In this document: piece after piece, positions 36,391 through 48,631 of the stretch
Layout: each line of letters starts with the position of its first letter
Position numbering within the stretch: position 1 is the stretch's first letter
NCBI RefSeq assembly: GCF_001640805.2
Contig: NC_066835.1
Span: forward strand, 4,919,434-4,983,433
DNA: 64,000 bases
DNA from: Lates calcarifer
Lineage: Eukaryota; Chordata; Actinopteri; Centropomidae
Direction: 5' to 3'
Translations under genes and position numbers: made by a program
The notes under the pieces: model-generated
The model's input: only the letters and a program-made list of their open reading frames with translations
Databases searched by the model: none
Told to the model about the DNA's origin: nothing

Positions 36391-39300
36391 TCAAGTTGTC
36401 TTCACCTCTTCTTTTGGTCTGAAACACAAAGACAAAAATGTTAAGCACCAAAATATTTGGCGACAAACTGTCAGCACGGTGACTTCCTTTTATTTTTTAT
36501 TGCAAGTTTTGACCACCAGGGTTTTACAGAAACCATACTGATACTCACCATTCAACCATCTTGGCATTGTTCTTCATTTGTACAATAAGACTCTAATTAG
36601 ATAAGAAAATAGGTCTTACTTGTGTTTCATCCCCACCACATAATAAAAAAGTGGCCAGCAAAGGTAGCTGTGAGTTATGTGCCAGGAGAACATGTTTATT
36701 AAGCAAGGTTTCTATTCGAGTGTAGCATATTTATACTACATTTGCCTCAAAACTGTTTACTTTTTAAAGTTAATTGTATGTTTTTTGTGCTGTGCACTAA
36801 TACCCAGTGCAAATCAACAATATGAAGATGCCACCTACAATCTGAAGAAAGGGAATGCATGGCTGAAGAGTTTTTACCACTAAACTGAGCGAAGGCAGCA
36901 GCAGCATCTTCTCCAATTTGATTATGGCTGTTAAAACCAAATACTAATGACAAACATGACACTGAATCAGCTGTTGAAAGATGTTAGTGAACTAGCCTTC
37001 TGTAGAAAAGAGGAATACACCCTGACAAGTCAGGCTGTCTCTTTTAATTTTGCTGCCAACATATGACACTACTCTAAATTACTTTAACAAATCACCACTG
37101 CATTGTTAAGTCACAGCTAATGGTAATTTTAATATTTAAACATTTTTAATACCTAAATGTTTTTATTTCACTGCACTGCAGCATAAAAAGTTTGCATGTG
37201 TGTTCCAGAACATAACGTTTTAACCCAATTTATAATATCTTCCATTTAGAAATGCCAATCAGATGCACTGACTGTTATAGAGCTTGGAGGGAAAACTTTC
37301 TGCTGCAATTTCCAGTGCTGGTCTTTGTCACTTATCTCAAACTAAAATCTACTGAAAGTAGAGCAGTGACTGGTTCTACTTCCTCTATATGTGGAGTTAA
37401 TGTTGTGAATATACAATGGCCCTAACCCAGAAGTCTGGTGTAATACACTTTAAGCTTTTGATGTATTCAGTGGTGCATATTCATTGTGGTGGTGCACACT
37501 GAACTTGCAACACTGTTACAATCCACAGTTGCAGGTTTTAAAAAAATGTTCATTATTACTAAGTCAGACTGTGCTTGTGCATTTCTCTTACCCTGACGTG
37601 TCCATCTTCTCTTCCTCCTTCTCCTCCTCTTTCACTTCTATCAAGAAAAGCAACAGGACAGATTAATAAGATTAAAATTTAGTTCATCTATAAACACCAG
37701 GCTGTGTTGTAAACAAGTTTTACCTTTCTTTTCCTCTCCCTCCTTCTCTTCCTCCTTCTTCACTCGTTTAGCTTTCTTGTGGTTGGCTGCGTTTCTGCGG
37801 CCTCCTCCCTGACCATCTGCCTCGTCCTCTGAGTCAGAGAACTCCTCCTCACAGGCTATCCTCTTGTCATGGGCCCGGACTGAAAATAAACCACAGGTAT
37901 AATTCATCAGTATCCCTTTAGCGGCAAACACGGGCTAGATCTTGACCACAGGGTACTCACATCTTTACTGTGTTTTTAAAAGAAGTCTCTTACTAGAGAT
38001 GCGTTTGTCTGGGTCCTCCTCATCCTCGTCTCCGCTGTCAGGGTGGGGGGCATCCTCGGGGATCGCCTGCATCTGGACACCGGGGGCGTGAGGCAGCATA
38101 CGGAGGTTTTCAAACAGACGCTGCTTGATCTTCTCCAGGTACTCGTTGGTGTTCTGGTTGGTCATGTTGGACGGGCTGATGTGCAGCTTGAAGTCGGGCC
38201 CGAAGTACTCAAAGTAATCGTTGTAGGGCAGCTCGTTGGGGATGGAGCAGTCCAGGGCGACGGCCGTTTCATAGGTCCAGCAGCGGGCCACGTTACGAAT
38301 GGTGTAGCCTCCGCCGCCCAGCATCAGCAGCGGCAGGTTGAAACTTTTGATGTACTCAACACATTTGGCATGGCCTACAGGAGTCAACATGTACTCATGC
38401 TCAGTTCTCAATACTACAAAAGCATTTCTGAGTATATATTTTTGCGTGTGTGAGGTGTGTTTATACCTTTGATGGTGAGGTTGAAGCAGCCCAGTCTGTC
38501 TCCAGAGAGAGAATCCGCTCCACACTGGAGTACCACAGCACTTGGCTGATACATCTCCATGACTTTAGCCATGATCTAAAACACACACACACCCAAATTA
38601 AAACTCTTGCTCAGAGAAGGAGTCTGATTGTGGTAATTACACAGTACTTAATAAAAACTTACCGGTTTGAAGATGGCTTCATAGGACTCATCATCAATGC
38701 CGTCTCTAAGTGGGTAGTTTACTGCATAGTACTTGCCCTTTCCAGCTCCAATGTCCTGCACACATTGGACATATCACTGAATTACTGCACACATGTGAAT
38801 AGATAATGATAACTGGTCTTTAGAAGAAAAATGAGAATAACTAACTAACCCTCAGGTCTCCAGTGCCAGGGAAGTACTCTCCATACTTGTGGAACGACAC
38901 AGTCATAACTCTGTCTGTGGTGTAGAAGGCCTCCTCCACTCCATCACCGTGGTGGATATCAATGTCTATGTATAAAACCCTCTGGTGATACCTAGACACA
39001 ACAGATAAAACAAAAGTCATCTTGGGTGAAAGAACATCTAATCCATGTGCACAAGGAGTTCGGATGCATCCGCCACTTATGTAAACATCTAATTATCCAA
39101 TTCAGCCACCTTTGCAGCAAAGTGAAAACGCTGTGTTTATCTAAAAGAAAATGTGAAAACAAATAAATTCTTGTGCAAATCAAACAGGTGACAGACTCAG
39201 ACAGACTGAAAAGATTATACTGATGGATTGGGACTGAGCAAACAAGGCACTTGTTGTCATCTTTGAAAAGGCAGAAAGAAAGGAAAAAAGAAAGAAAAAG

Positions 39301-42300
39301 ACAAAGGCAGCAATCTGGTGTTTGGCACTGAAAGAAGAATTGTTTGATTGTGTGCATCAGACAAAGCTCCGTGGCAGGTGTAGATGTAATCCTAAACCAT
39401 ATCAAAAATGTACGTGCCAGACTCCTTCTGTGGTCCAAATGAGCAGGAAAAAAAAACGGTCAGACGGGTAGAGAAACAGGATTTTTGTGTAGAAAAAGAA
39501 GACAGCAGAGAAGCTCAGCTTACTTGAGCAGCTCGAGGATGGCCAGGACGATGTCGTTGACGTAGCAGAAACCAGAGGCCTCAGACTTCTTGGCGTGGTG
39601 GAGTCCGCCCGCCCAGTTGATGGCGATATCTGTCTGTTGTTTGTTCAGCTTCACTGCTCCAGCTATGGGAAGGAACAAACAGAGTAAAAATACTATATTA
39701 ATTATATTGATTTTGGTGTGTTGATCCTACTGATTTAACTGTATTTTTTCTAATGGGGGGGGGGCTTTAAAACAAAGCCTAGATTACAATGTGATTAACT
39801 ACAAACTGAGGTTTCTGTACAATATATCACGTATGTCACTCCTGTATGAAAACAGTGTGTCAGAGTGATAATCTTTAGTGTGCCTGGAATAACTTACCAA
39901 CAGAGCCACCTGTTGAGAGCTGACAAAACTCAAAAAGACCATCAAACACTGGACAGTCCTCTCCGACATTGACTGTGGGGAAAAAGAACAAGACAAAAAT
40001 TAAACAGATGTGGACAGTAGCAGTACTTCAGCGTCCACTGAAAGAAAAGCTCGACACTCACATCTCTGCATCTGTTTGCTGTACTCAGACATGTTGTCTG
40101 GTCGGATGGACCTCAGGAACTTAATGTAGTCATCACTGTGGTATTTTGTCATCTCTTCACCACTGGCTTTGTGTGGTCTCTGGAAACAGACAGAAAGGTG
40201 TTAGGTTTGTCCAACAGTAAAAACACAGCTGACATATTCTTGTTAGTTTTAGATTGGTAAATCCAAAGACATATAATTTAAAATATTTGTATTATTTTTT
40301 TATATTTTTTTTACAAATATGGGAACCAATGAAATGTGAGCACATCCTCCAGCACAGTCACAAACTACATACACACACTCCGACAATAACGGTCAAACCT
40401 TCTGGGCGTAATTCACACTTCTAAATTTATAAATTTATGTTCTGCAAAAACACCTCATAACTCCCAATGCATGAGCCTCTGGTAATGTGACTTACTGTAG
40501 CTACTGTTGTGTCTCAGTCAGTCAATTAGTTATAATTAAACATTGTTACAACACCTATTGTAACACTGTTGTCATCTTGCCAGGTCTTTACCTGTCCTCA
40601 TGCAATTAAGGCGACTTGAGTTTCAAAAAGCACACACATGACCTGATGTCACTAGAAATATATCATTTGTTAATATTTCAATGGAAATATGACTGACTTT
40701 GTGTCAACTCACATATTAATATCTGTTTGTTCAAGAGCAGGAAACTAGAAGCCTAAGCAGTACATAGTTCCCTGACTGAGTAAGGAAGTGATGCACTGAT
40801 CTGAAATGTTAATCGAAGGTCAGTGAAGGAGTCTTCTTTTTTTTTTACAGCGACTTAGTAACGCTTTAAAAACAGTCAACGAAGACATATTATTGAAAAA
40901 TACTGAAATACTCAGCACTGTTTACACCTGCATTCTTTTGGTTCCTTGGATGCTCAATATTATTTACATCTAATAATGTGCTGAATTTCAATATATGACA
41001 ACTTTGATTCTGAAAGCTAGTAATATGCAGTAATCATGAACTGGCCTATCATGTAAGATCTTCACATGGGGATTTAAGAAACTAGTGATTTATCAGTGAG
41101 CTAGAATTTTCAAATCAATGCCGACTAAATAACACACTCTTGATTGCAAAGAATTAAGGTTGGAACCGGAGTACCCTGTCAAAACATGCTGTCAGCTGGT
41201 ACATAACCCCAGACTTTTTTGTTGCTTACTTGTCTCAATTAGGTGAGTAAAAATCATGCCAATCATAATCCAGTAAGAATATGGTTAACAATTGAGAAAC
41301 TGCAGTGAAACATAACTCTAACTTAAACCTAAAGCGATCTCAGGTTTGTGTGGAGTGATTTAACTTACATAGATCTCCATTTTCCTGTACAGTCCATAGT
41401 TAAGGAGGAGGTTGTGTGTCATGCGAATCCTGTGGGGTTTCATGGGATGTCCTTGGCCATAGTAGTAGTTCCCCACATCACCTTGGAGAGAAAAGATTGT
41501 GCAGGTAAGTTTACAATTCAATATTTGTCTTACATCCCACTGCTATCATTCATTTAGTCTCTCTTATGTTTAGAGAACTTCATGCCAAATTACATTCAAT
41601 GATATGCCCTGATTATCTGCAAATACTGCAAACCTTTGAGTAAATGAGAATGTCTTGAATTGAAATGAGCCAGTCCTCATTTTGGCCTGCATCCAAACCA
41701 CCACGCAGTTTGTGTTGCGACTATTATGACCTGTTCACCTGTTATTCCCACACTGCTCAATACACAGTGGAATGAATGAATATTAGAACATAGTCACATT
41801 TTCTGGACTCTAGCAGTAAATACTCAGACGCTGACCTGTCCATCTGACCTTTATGTTTGCCAAAATAAAAGATAGCAGTAGAGCATTGTCGCAGCTAAAT
41901 CATGCCACTTGTAATTTCCACACCATTTTATTTGACGTGTTTATGCATAACTGAAAAATGAAATGCAAAATAACATGACGGCACTTAAGTGCAAACCATT
42001 ACTTTAGTGAAAACTTTTTGGTAAATAATCAAACTGACAACCGGCGCATCAGTCCTTCACTTCTTGGAAGTTGTTAGCAAGTTGAGGGAGCACTGATGTG
42101 ATTAGCGCCGGTTAGCTTGATGGCTCGCTAACGATCCCGCAATGATCAAATTAGGTCACATACACAATTCATAATCTAATCAAATGCTTAAATAAAATGA
42201 GGACATTAGTCTGAACATTGGATAACGTGAAAGCAAGACGAATACCGGATGCTACACTGCGTGCAGGTTCAAGCTAACCGTTAGCTGAGCATACCATATA

Positions 42301-42531
42301 GCTAAAACAGGCTACTTGGCCAATCGAGCAAGCTAGCGTTAGCTCGCTACACCGGCTAGCTAGCTTCGCCGTGCGGCACACTTTTTAAAAAACAGATAAA
42401 TGTTAAATTTTCTGAACATATGCACGCCTCCAAGGCTACTTCAATCATTAGAGAGACCGAGGTGCACAAGCTGGATATTTACCGTCATAGTAATAGCAAA
42501 CTTTTTTCTTTGTTCCTTGAGACAGCGCCAT
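36391..42531 (-). CDS. hdac1: Histone deacetylase 1
   Basis: Zn-dependent class I lysine deacetylase of nuclear corepressor complexes (Sin3, NuRD, CoREST). Minus-strand exons in order: 42531-42483, 41481-41369, 40179-40062, 39972-39898, 39662-39524, 38991-38850, 38755-38663, 38575-38467, 38374-37994, 37879-37724, 37637-37592, 36418-36391. They join in frame to 482 residues, equal to human HDAC1. The start is [17 protein letters not shown], as I recall it for zebrafish. Catalytic residues are all present: GGLHHAKK (His140/141), [12 protein letters not shown] (Asp176, His178), CGADSLSG (Asp264), GGGGYTIRN (Tyr303). The tail has the acidic [15 protein letters not shown] motif (CK2-type sites), a Lys/Glu-rich stretch and PKEEVKTT. 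Exon 9 (381 bases) is long and may correspond to more than one human exon. hdac2 is the close paralogue; the tail and the marcksl1 neighbour favour hdac1. Confidence 0.97.
39671..39896 (-). other. hdac1 intron 4
   Basis: Ordinary intron sequence with a short poly-G run near 39758-39764. The larger hdac1 introns (38992-39523, 40180-41368, 41482-42482) likewise show no recognisable embedded gene; 39265-39310 is GAAA-rich. Confidence 0.5.
42050..42366. promoter_or_regulatory. GCTAGC/GTTAGC motif cluster in hdac1 intron 1
   Basis: Repeated GTTAGC, GCTAAC and GCTAGC words at 42066-42134 and 42270-42366, including GCTAACCGTTAGC and GCTAGCGTTAGC. They lie within about 470 bases of the first exon on the transcribed side. 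Confidence 0.45.
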
Positions 42532-42640
42532 TTTACACCAATTGCCCCACTGATTCGTGCCCACCGGTTCCTCTCTTGCACTGGGAGCTCGCGTTGAGTT
42601 CTTGTCAGCCAATCACAGATGCTCAACCGCCCGACTGGGA
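42532..42640 (-). promoter_or_regulatory. hdac1: hdac1 promoter region
   Basis: A CCAAT box (CCAATCAC, 42609-42616) lies about 80 bases upstream of the hdac1 ATG, within GC-richer DNA. There is no TATA box. NF-Y control would fit a housekeeping gene. The start site is probably at 42550-42600. Confidence 0.5.
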
Positions 42641-45535
42641 GGCGCTGGTTTTACAAACCGAGGACCGCCGAGCTACAACCAGACAGTGGCTGTCTAGACT
42701 ATAACTTATTGTCCTCAGAGCACCTGGGTATTGTGTTTTATTCAGTGATGGAGAGGTGAGAAAAATAACTTAGGGTAACTTTTAATATCCAGTAACTCAT
42801 AATCGATTAATCAGACAATTAATTAATGATATGCATGAGCAGCTTCTTTTGTCTTGTTCTCTTCTGCAGGAAGGGAAGTCATAAATCACTGGGATTCAGT
42901 GTCATCGTCCTTTTGAGTGTGCTCAAGGAAGGATACTCCGCTGGAGACAGGGGTATATGAAGACATGGTTGTAAAAGTCAAGTTATTCAAAACAGAAGAC
43001 CCCATTTCCACAGTTTGTGGAACCTGCAGGTCCATCCTGACCTCCCAAGCTGCACCACACCACTAACAGCAGTATTATTTAGTATTATTTAGCAGTATTA
43101 TTTATTTAGTTACCATTTTACAATTATTTCATAATGTTTGATATCAATTTATTATCAATTAATTGATTATTTACCCTTCCTCAGTTCCATATGGCTTTCC
43201 ATGCATTAAATAAATACTTAATGACATAAATATCTATATCTATATATAAGCCATAAAAAAGGTTAATATAATGTCTTTACATGGGTTTCTTTCTCATTCA
43301 TTTATGGTTTAGTGATCTAGATTTATTTAAATATACATGGATCTAGACATCTGAAATCTTTAAGATTATGTATGCATATGCACAAAGCAACCACTGCTGC
43401 ATCTATTGTTCAGATGTAGATCTTTAAAAATAAAAAGAACAATTACATTAACATGACACAAGTTTGAAATTGAATTTGGATAATGACGGCTATTTTATTT
43501 CTATACATTTTTCTACATTTATTTATTGTATTCGTTTATTTAAGAGGGACAGTTCTCATTGATCAACAGGGGAAAAAACTAAAAGTGAATGACCCTTCAA
43601 TTAAAGTCTGAGGAAACTAATATAGGCCATGCATTCAAATGGTGCAAATAATGTAGGACAGGAACATGTTCTATTCTCAAAACATAGCTTACTGATGCAG
43701 GCTTTGCAATCACTCAAGATTCTTAAAAAGTAGCAGAATGGATGAGAAAACCAGACAATGGGTGATCAGCTCTGTGGCACTACATGTGATGGCCACCAGG
43801 TGACAGTGTACACTCACTTGAGTTTGACTGCAATCTCCAAATCTCTGCAGGCTCTGTCACTGCCATAGACTGTATGGTCACTGCTTAACAAAAAATGCAG
43901 TACCTCTGAAGTAATCAGTAACAGAATCTCATGTATAGTATGCAGCACACATAAAACAGGGATATGGATAATGAACAAAACACGGTCCTTGTGGACCAGC
44001 CATGAAAAATTAATATCTTTCTGCACCTACTTTCTAGTGAGCGGTGTAAGATTTCATCAAATATTTACACAATATAGGTTTGCCTTCTGATGATCTGATG
44101 AACCTCTAATTGAAAGCCTCTTAATGGAAAAAATACAATTAAAGGTTAACAAATCCATCTGCTAGAAGAGGCAAGAGGCTGTATCAACTAGGAGCTCCAG
44201 CTTTGTTTAAATAATTCAGAATTGTTTGAAGGCTGGACCCGAATGTAGCTCAGATCTCAACTCATCATATCACCATGTGAACTAGGTCAGTCCATCCAGA
44301 GCAGGACTGCTGTGTTCAGTTTGCCATGTTAAGGGGGCTGGTCGCCTTCAAACGGGAGGAATAGCAGTAGATGTGAAGAGGGAGGAAGCGTTGGGGGGTG
44401 ACAGAGGTAATGGTGCTGATCTCAGGGCCATAAGACTAATAGAGGGCCAGGGATAATTGGAGCTAACATTGTAGTGTTGATGTGTTCAATTATCTCCAAA
44501 CCAATCAGCCAGAAGCATGTGGGTGTTTCTTGTGTCATAGAAAATCACTGATTACAATCGATGTGACATTTCAGGGGAGTGCCACATGTAATCTTTTGAT
44601 ACCTGATCCTAAATGGATTAAAATACTGGGCTTTTGCTTTTATAACCAATGGTGGATCATTGTTTTTGTTAAATTACTGCCCTTTGCATGTTTGTTTAAA
44701 GCTGGTCAGGAAGGTGTGTCAGTCCAATAATGGCTAATAATTACACAAATGAGCAGACTAAAACTTTATTGACGTCAAAGTTTGTCCTATTAAGATTTTC
44801 TGGGTTGCAACTGATATAGAATTATAGCACTAATAACCCTTACCACCTCACTGTGATGTATCCAGTTTCTTACCTTGTACTGTAATCACTTGGGGTTATT
44901 ATTTTCTAATGCCAATGTCATTATTTGCTACTGTCAGAGAAATATTAACAGAAACTTTGTCACTATTGCTGCACTATTGATAAATAGTACAATATAGTTT
45001 AACAGTAGCACAAAGAGAAGATTAACCTCAGTAATGTCAGTCACATAGCAAAATCAAGCCTTAAAATCCGCCTCATTCCAGACCAAGAAAGACTAACTCA
45101 GTGAAACCCCTGGGTGTATTGAACTGAGAAAGGGAGTATTTTATACATTATGAGTTCAACATTTAATTTCTAAAAGGTTGTGTAGCTTTAAATCATGTCT
45201 TGAGGTCAAATATGGGAGGGAATAAATGTAGCTTCTTAATTTTGAGATTTTTTCCATGTACTTTGTCTGATATGCAAACACCAATTAATGGAGTCCATGG
45301 AGCATCAGCCTTTACACTGTGACTCTTCAGTTCCAACTGTTACAATAATTGAATTAAACTCCCTTATCCTTACTGTGCTGTTATTAGGCTACTACTACTA
45401 CTACTACTGGCTTTTAGTTGACACTAGAGTCCTACAAAAACGTTTAATATGACAGGCAAAGCTCTGGGGCCTTTCATGAAGGTTCACTACTTTGTAACAG
45501 CAAATATAATGCATGATGTAAATGACAGTAAAGAC
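42641..45535. other. Intergenic region between hdac1 and marcksl1
   Basis: No gene recognised between the hdac1 promoter and the marcksl1 3' end. It is AT-rich (43080-43560 especially). Segment 44220-44480 is GC-richer and free of simple repeats, and could be regulatory. A CTA trinucleotide repeat lies near 45392-45410. Confidence 0.55.
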
Positions 45536-45559
45536 ACATAAGCGGGCAGGTAACCAACA

Positions 45560-45565
45560 TTTATT
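45560..45565 (-). terminator. marcksl1: Poly(A) signal, marcksl1 (minus strand)
   Basis: AATAAA on the minus strand about 840 bases after the marcksl1 stop, giving an inferred 3' end near 45540. Confidence 0.5.
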
Positions 45566-46255
45566 TACCATTATCAACTTTACAATAAAACCAGTAACAT
45601 CTGTCAACATTAGCAAAATAAAGAACAGAAATCAATCCAATGTATTTACAGAGACAAAGCAGATTCAGGCTCACACACGACAGATAAACAACTCTGCTTC
45701 ATATCAAACCGCAACAGTGAACATAGCAAGCTTAAGTGTTCTTTTTTTCATAGTAAGGTAAAAATCAAAATTGTCTATTTTTTTTTTCTTTAAACAAACA
45801 AGACATAGCTTCTCTGAATCTTTAAGATGGTTCTCTATAATACACCACAAAATACTTCAAATTTGGGTTAAAATATAGGAATGTAAAAAGTTGGCGAGTC
45901 TCTTAATTTTCTGATTTCATTTTTTTCTCTATTTAACAGTCATTTCAAGTGGTGGTGGTGTCCTAGTATCTAGCGTCATTCCTTCAGCAAGGAGGCATCT
46001 TCACATCTATAGATTTTTAGGGAAAAGATGCTGCAGCTCCGTCCTCTTCCATTCATCCTTCATCCATCTAATGGTGTCATTAGCTCGCACTCTAGCCTTT
46101 AAAATCCATTTTCCACATAGCGACCAACCCACAGCCTAAAACTCAGTCCAGGTCCAGATGTCGAGCAGTAACCAGGGAAGTGATCTAGTGAATCTAGTCT
46201 GTCGTCTTGTTATCATGACGAAAAGTGGCACGTCGAAGGAGTCTCTCACATACAT

Positions 46256-46336
46256 GTGTATATATTTACATATACATATATCCATATACATATGTATACA
46301 TATACACATATATATATAAATATATATATATATATA
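46256..46336. repeat. TA-rich microsatellite in the marcksl1 3'UTR
   Basis: Imperfect TATACA/TATG runs ending in a pure TA stretch. Confidence 0.9.
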
Positions 46337-46402
46337 CTCTTAAATTTTCTCTCTCTCTCTCGAAAAACAGTTCACCCAGTTCATTGTGAGCTTAAGATAC
46401 AA

Positions 46403-48059
46403 TCACTCTTTCTTTTCAGAGGGAGCGGGGGTCGAGCTGCTCTCCTCTGTTGGTTTTGTGGCCTCAGGGGCCGGAGCAGCCGCCTCCTTGGCCTCCTCTT
46501 TGGGGGCCTCCTCTTTAGCTGGGGCCTCCTCCACCTTTGGGGCCTCGGCTGCAGCAGCAGCAGCCTCCTCCTTCACCTCCTCCTTCTTCTCCTCTGCAGG
46601 AGCGGCGGCTCCATTCTCAGCGGGCTTCTCCTCAGCGGGGGTGGCGGCGGCTGCTGCTGCTGCTTCCTCCTTAACGGCCTCACTCTTCTTGCTCTTCTTC
46701 AGATTCAGTTTGAAGTTGAAGGACTTCTTCAGGGAGAACTTCTTCTTCTTCTTCTTGGGGGTCTCCTTGGCTGCAGCCTCGCCTTCGGGTTTGGCAGCCT
46801 CTCCATCTGCAGCGGGCGCAGGCTCAATGGCATCGCCTCCTGCACCAGCTTCAGGCTCCTTGGCTGCCTCAGCTGAGCCATTGGTGGCTGCAGCATCCCC
46901 ATCAGGCTTTGTAGAGACATCACCATTGGTTTTCACATGTCCATTCTCCTGGAAAGAGGATGAAAAATAAGAGTGTTACAACATGAGTCACCTGTCTCTA
47001 ATCCTCAGCCATCTGACCAACAAATTCATATTCATGTTCAAGAACATCAATTCACATGCATAATATACCAAAGAGGACCGATTTCTAACGAGGATTTCTC
47101 GTTTCTTTTCAGCACATCGTCGTGCTCATCAATTAACCACCGTGTCGCCTGGCTCAGAGGCGACGCCTTGCAGTACCCTAATCAGGCGATAGGCGGCGGT
47201 AGCGCCTCACAGACCGCGTAAGGTACCAGACAGACATCGGCTCAACAAAGACCAGGCTGGAGCTCATCGATGAAAGAATGAAAACACCTCAATTGATGCT
47301 TTGTTTTCCCTCGAATATATCTCTAACATTAAAAGATATATATTAATATAATTCATTCCTGAATGAAGTCAGATTTTTGTCTCTCAGTAATTGTGGGGGT
47401 AATTTACATTCATAATAACCCAGTACTGCTCTGTAGTATCAAATTAATAACTGAATGTGACTCATCTCACCAAAAAATTCCTAAACATCTCATTATCAAA
47501 TTTTTTTGGAAACTCCCAATATGTAAAATAGACACCCAGACGACACCCAGGCTTGTATTTTAAAAAGGGAGGAGTAGTAGACTGCCTACGTGCGCTCCAG
47601 CTGCCCCCCTGCCCCTTTATGCCTGGCAATATCAAACACGTTGTGTGGATTTTGGGTTAGACCTCGGTCACAAATTACACATATACAATTTACACTTGGA
47701 TTCAACTTGTCAAACGAATAAAAAAAATTTCTTTCCTTTTTTTTAAGTTTTGGTGGGTGTGCTGTGACCAGCCCATCAGCAGGCGACAGCGATGCTTAAA
47801 GCCCCACCTGTCTTGCCTAAAATGTCCTCACATTCAAGTTTAATCGACTCAGCGTCGACTAAATCTGGGAAACTTGTTTTTTCATGTGAGGAATTCAACT
47901 TGTATCAATTTCTACTTATCTCTTCAGTAGGGGGGGACAAAGAGTAATAGCGGTCCAGTGGAGTGTAATTACCTGTCCGTTGGTCTTAACCGCTGCAGCA
48001 TCAGCGGCGGCAGCGTTTGCCTCAGCGGCCACCTCTCCCTTGGATGCCTGGGATCCCAT
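46403..48059 (-). CDS. marcksl1: MARCKS-like protein 1
   Basis: Myristoylated, acidic substrate of protein kinase C that links the plasma membrane, PIP2, calmodulin and actin. Two minus-strand exons: 48059-47973 (29 codons) and 46948-46403, joined in phase 0 to 210 residues. The start MGSQASKGE has Gly2 and Ser6, the N-myristoylation pattern. Exon 2 begins [12 protein letters not shown], the conserved MH2-like block at the splice junction. The basic effector domain ([18 protein letters not shown], then LKKSKK) lies in the middle. The rest is rich in Ala, Glu and Pro. Compared with canonical MARCKS (FSFKKSFKLSGFSFKK), the first two PKC serines are kept but the third position reads LNL. Teleosts often have two copies (a and b); I cannot assign the letter from this sequence. 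Confidence 0.93.
46949..47972 (-). other. marcksl1 intron with a GC-rich hairpin pair
   Basis: The single intron of marcksl1. It contains a GC/CpG-rich island at about 47090-47230 with two perfect inverted repeats: AGCAC/GTGCT (47111-47127) and GTCGCCT/AGGCGAC (47144-47164). No exon is recognised. Either intronic regulatory DNA or structured RNA is possible. Confidence 0.5.
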
Positions 48060-48490
48060 TGTCTTCGGTGAGTTGTTGTGTCTTCTATAGCAAATTAAAA
48101 AGAAAAACTAAAAAAGAGTGGTTGTTAAGTTAATCCGACCCCAGGGCGAGTTACGTATCCAGCGGTGAAACGATGAAAAGTGTGGGGTTTTTTTCTTCAA
48201 ACAGCAGTTACGTCCAGTCGGTTGCTCCTGCGCTCGGACTTGTCACCCCGGCAGACAGAGACCCTCTAAACTCAACACTGGTTGAACGCAAGCCTTCAAC
48301 ATACAGCAGGTTCGAGGCGCCACCCGTGGGCGGGACCTGCTCAGGTCTGACCAATCGAAGTCCCGTCTAAGGGCAAGTCTAGCCGGCGTTGGCCAATCAC
48401 CTCTGACTCCCCCAATTGTCCCCGCCCCTCCAGAAGACCCCCAGCAATGAAATCAATTCGGCACAACTAAATTCACTGTTTTATAGGTTT
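48060..48490 (-). promoter_or_regulatory. marcksl1: marcksl1 promoter and 5'UTR
   Basis: Two CCAAT boxes (48351-48355 and 48393-48397) and two GC boxes (GGGCGGG 48328-48334; CCCGCCCC 48421-48428) lie 270-370 bases upstream of the ATG. The likely start site is around 48200-48290. A TATA-like CTATAAAA on the minus strand lies further out near 48480. Confidence 0.5.
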
Positions 48491-48585
48491 TAAAGACGAA
48501 AAACAACAGTGACGTGGCTTCAAGATGAAAGATGAACATTTTCCCCATGAAATCATTGTCTCACTTTGTATCAGTGTGTCTGTTT

Positions 48586-48587
<2 letters not shown>

Positions 48588-48619
<32 letters not shown>

Positions 48620-48631
48620 GTGTGTGTGTGT
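48588..48631. repeat. GT microsatellite upstream of marcksl1
   Basis: About 20 GT units with one interruption. Confidence 0.95.

Larger units (their letters stand above)
45540..46402 (-). other. marcksl1: Probable marcksl1 3'UTR
   Basis: Non-coding sequence after the marcksl1 TGA. It includes a TA-rich microsatellite (46256-46336) close to the stop. The end is set by the minus-strand AATAAA at 45560-45565. Confidence 0.5.

Noticed and set aside
38043..38453. 136-codon open frame on the plus strand
   Set aside because: It lies antisense to hdac1 exon 9, and the minus strand is clearly the coding strand.
46256..46876. 206-codon open frame on the plus strand
   Set aside because: It runs through a TA microsatellite and then antisense to marcksl1, with low-complexity Leu/Gly content.
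46386..46970. 194-codon Ala/Ser-rich open frame on the plus strand
   Set aside because: It is the antisense shadow of marcksl1 exon 2. The Ala/Glu/Lys codon bias on the minus strand leaves the opposite frame open.
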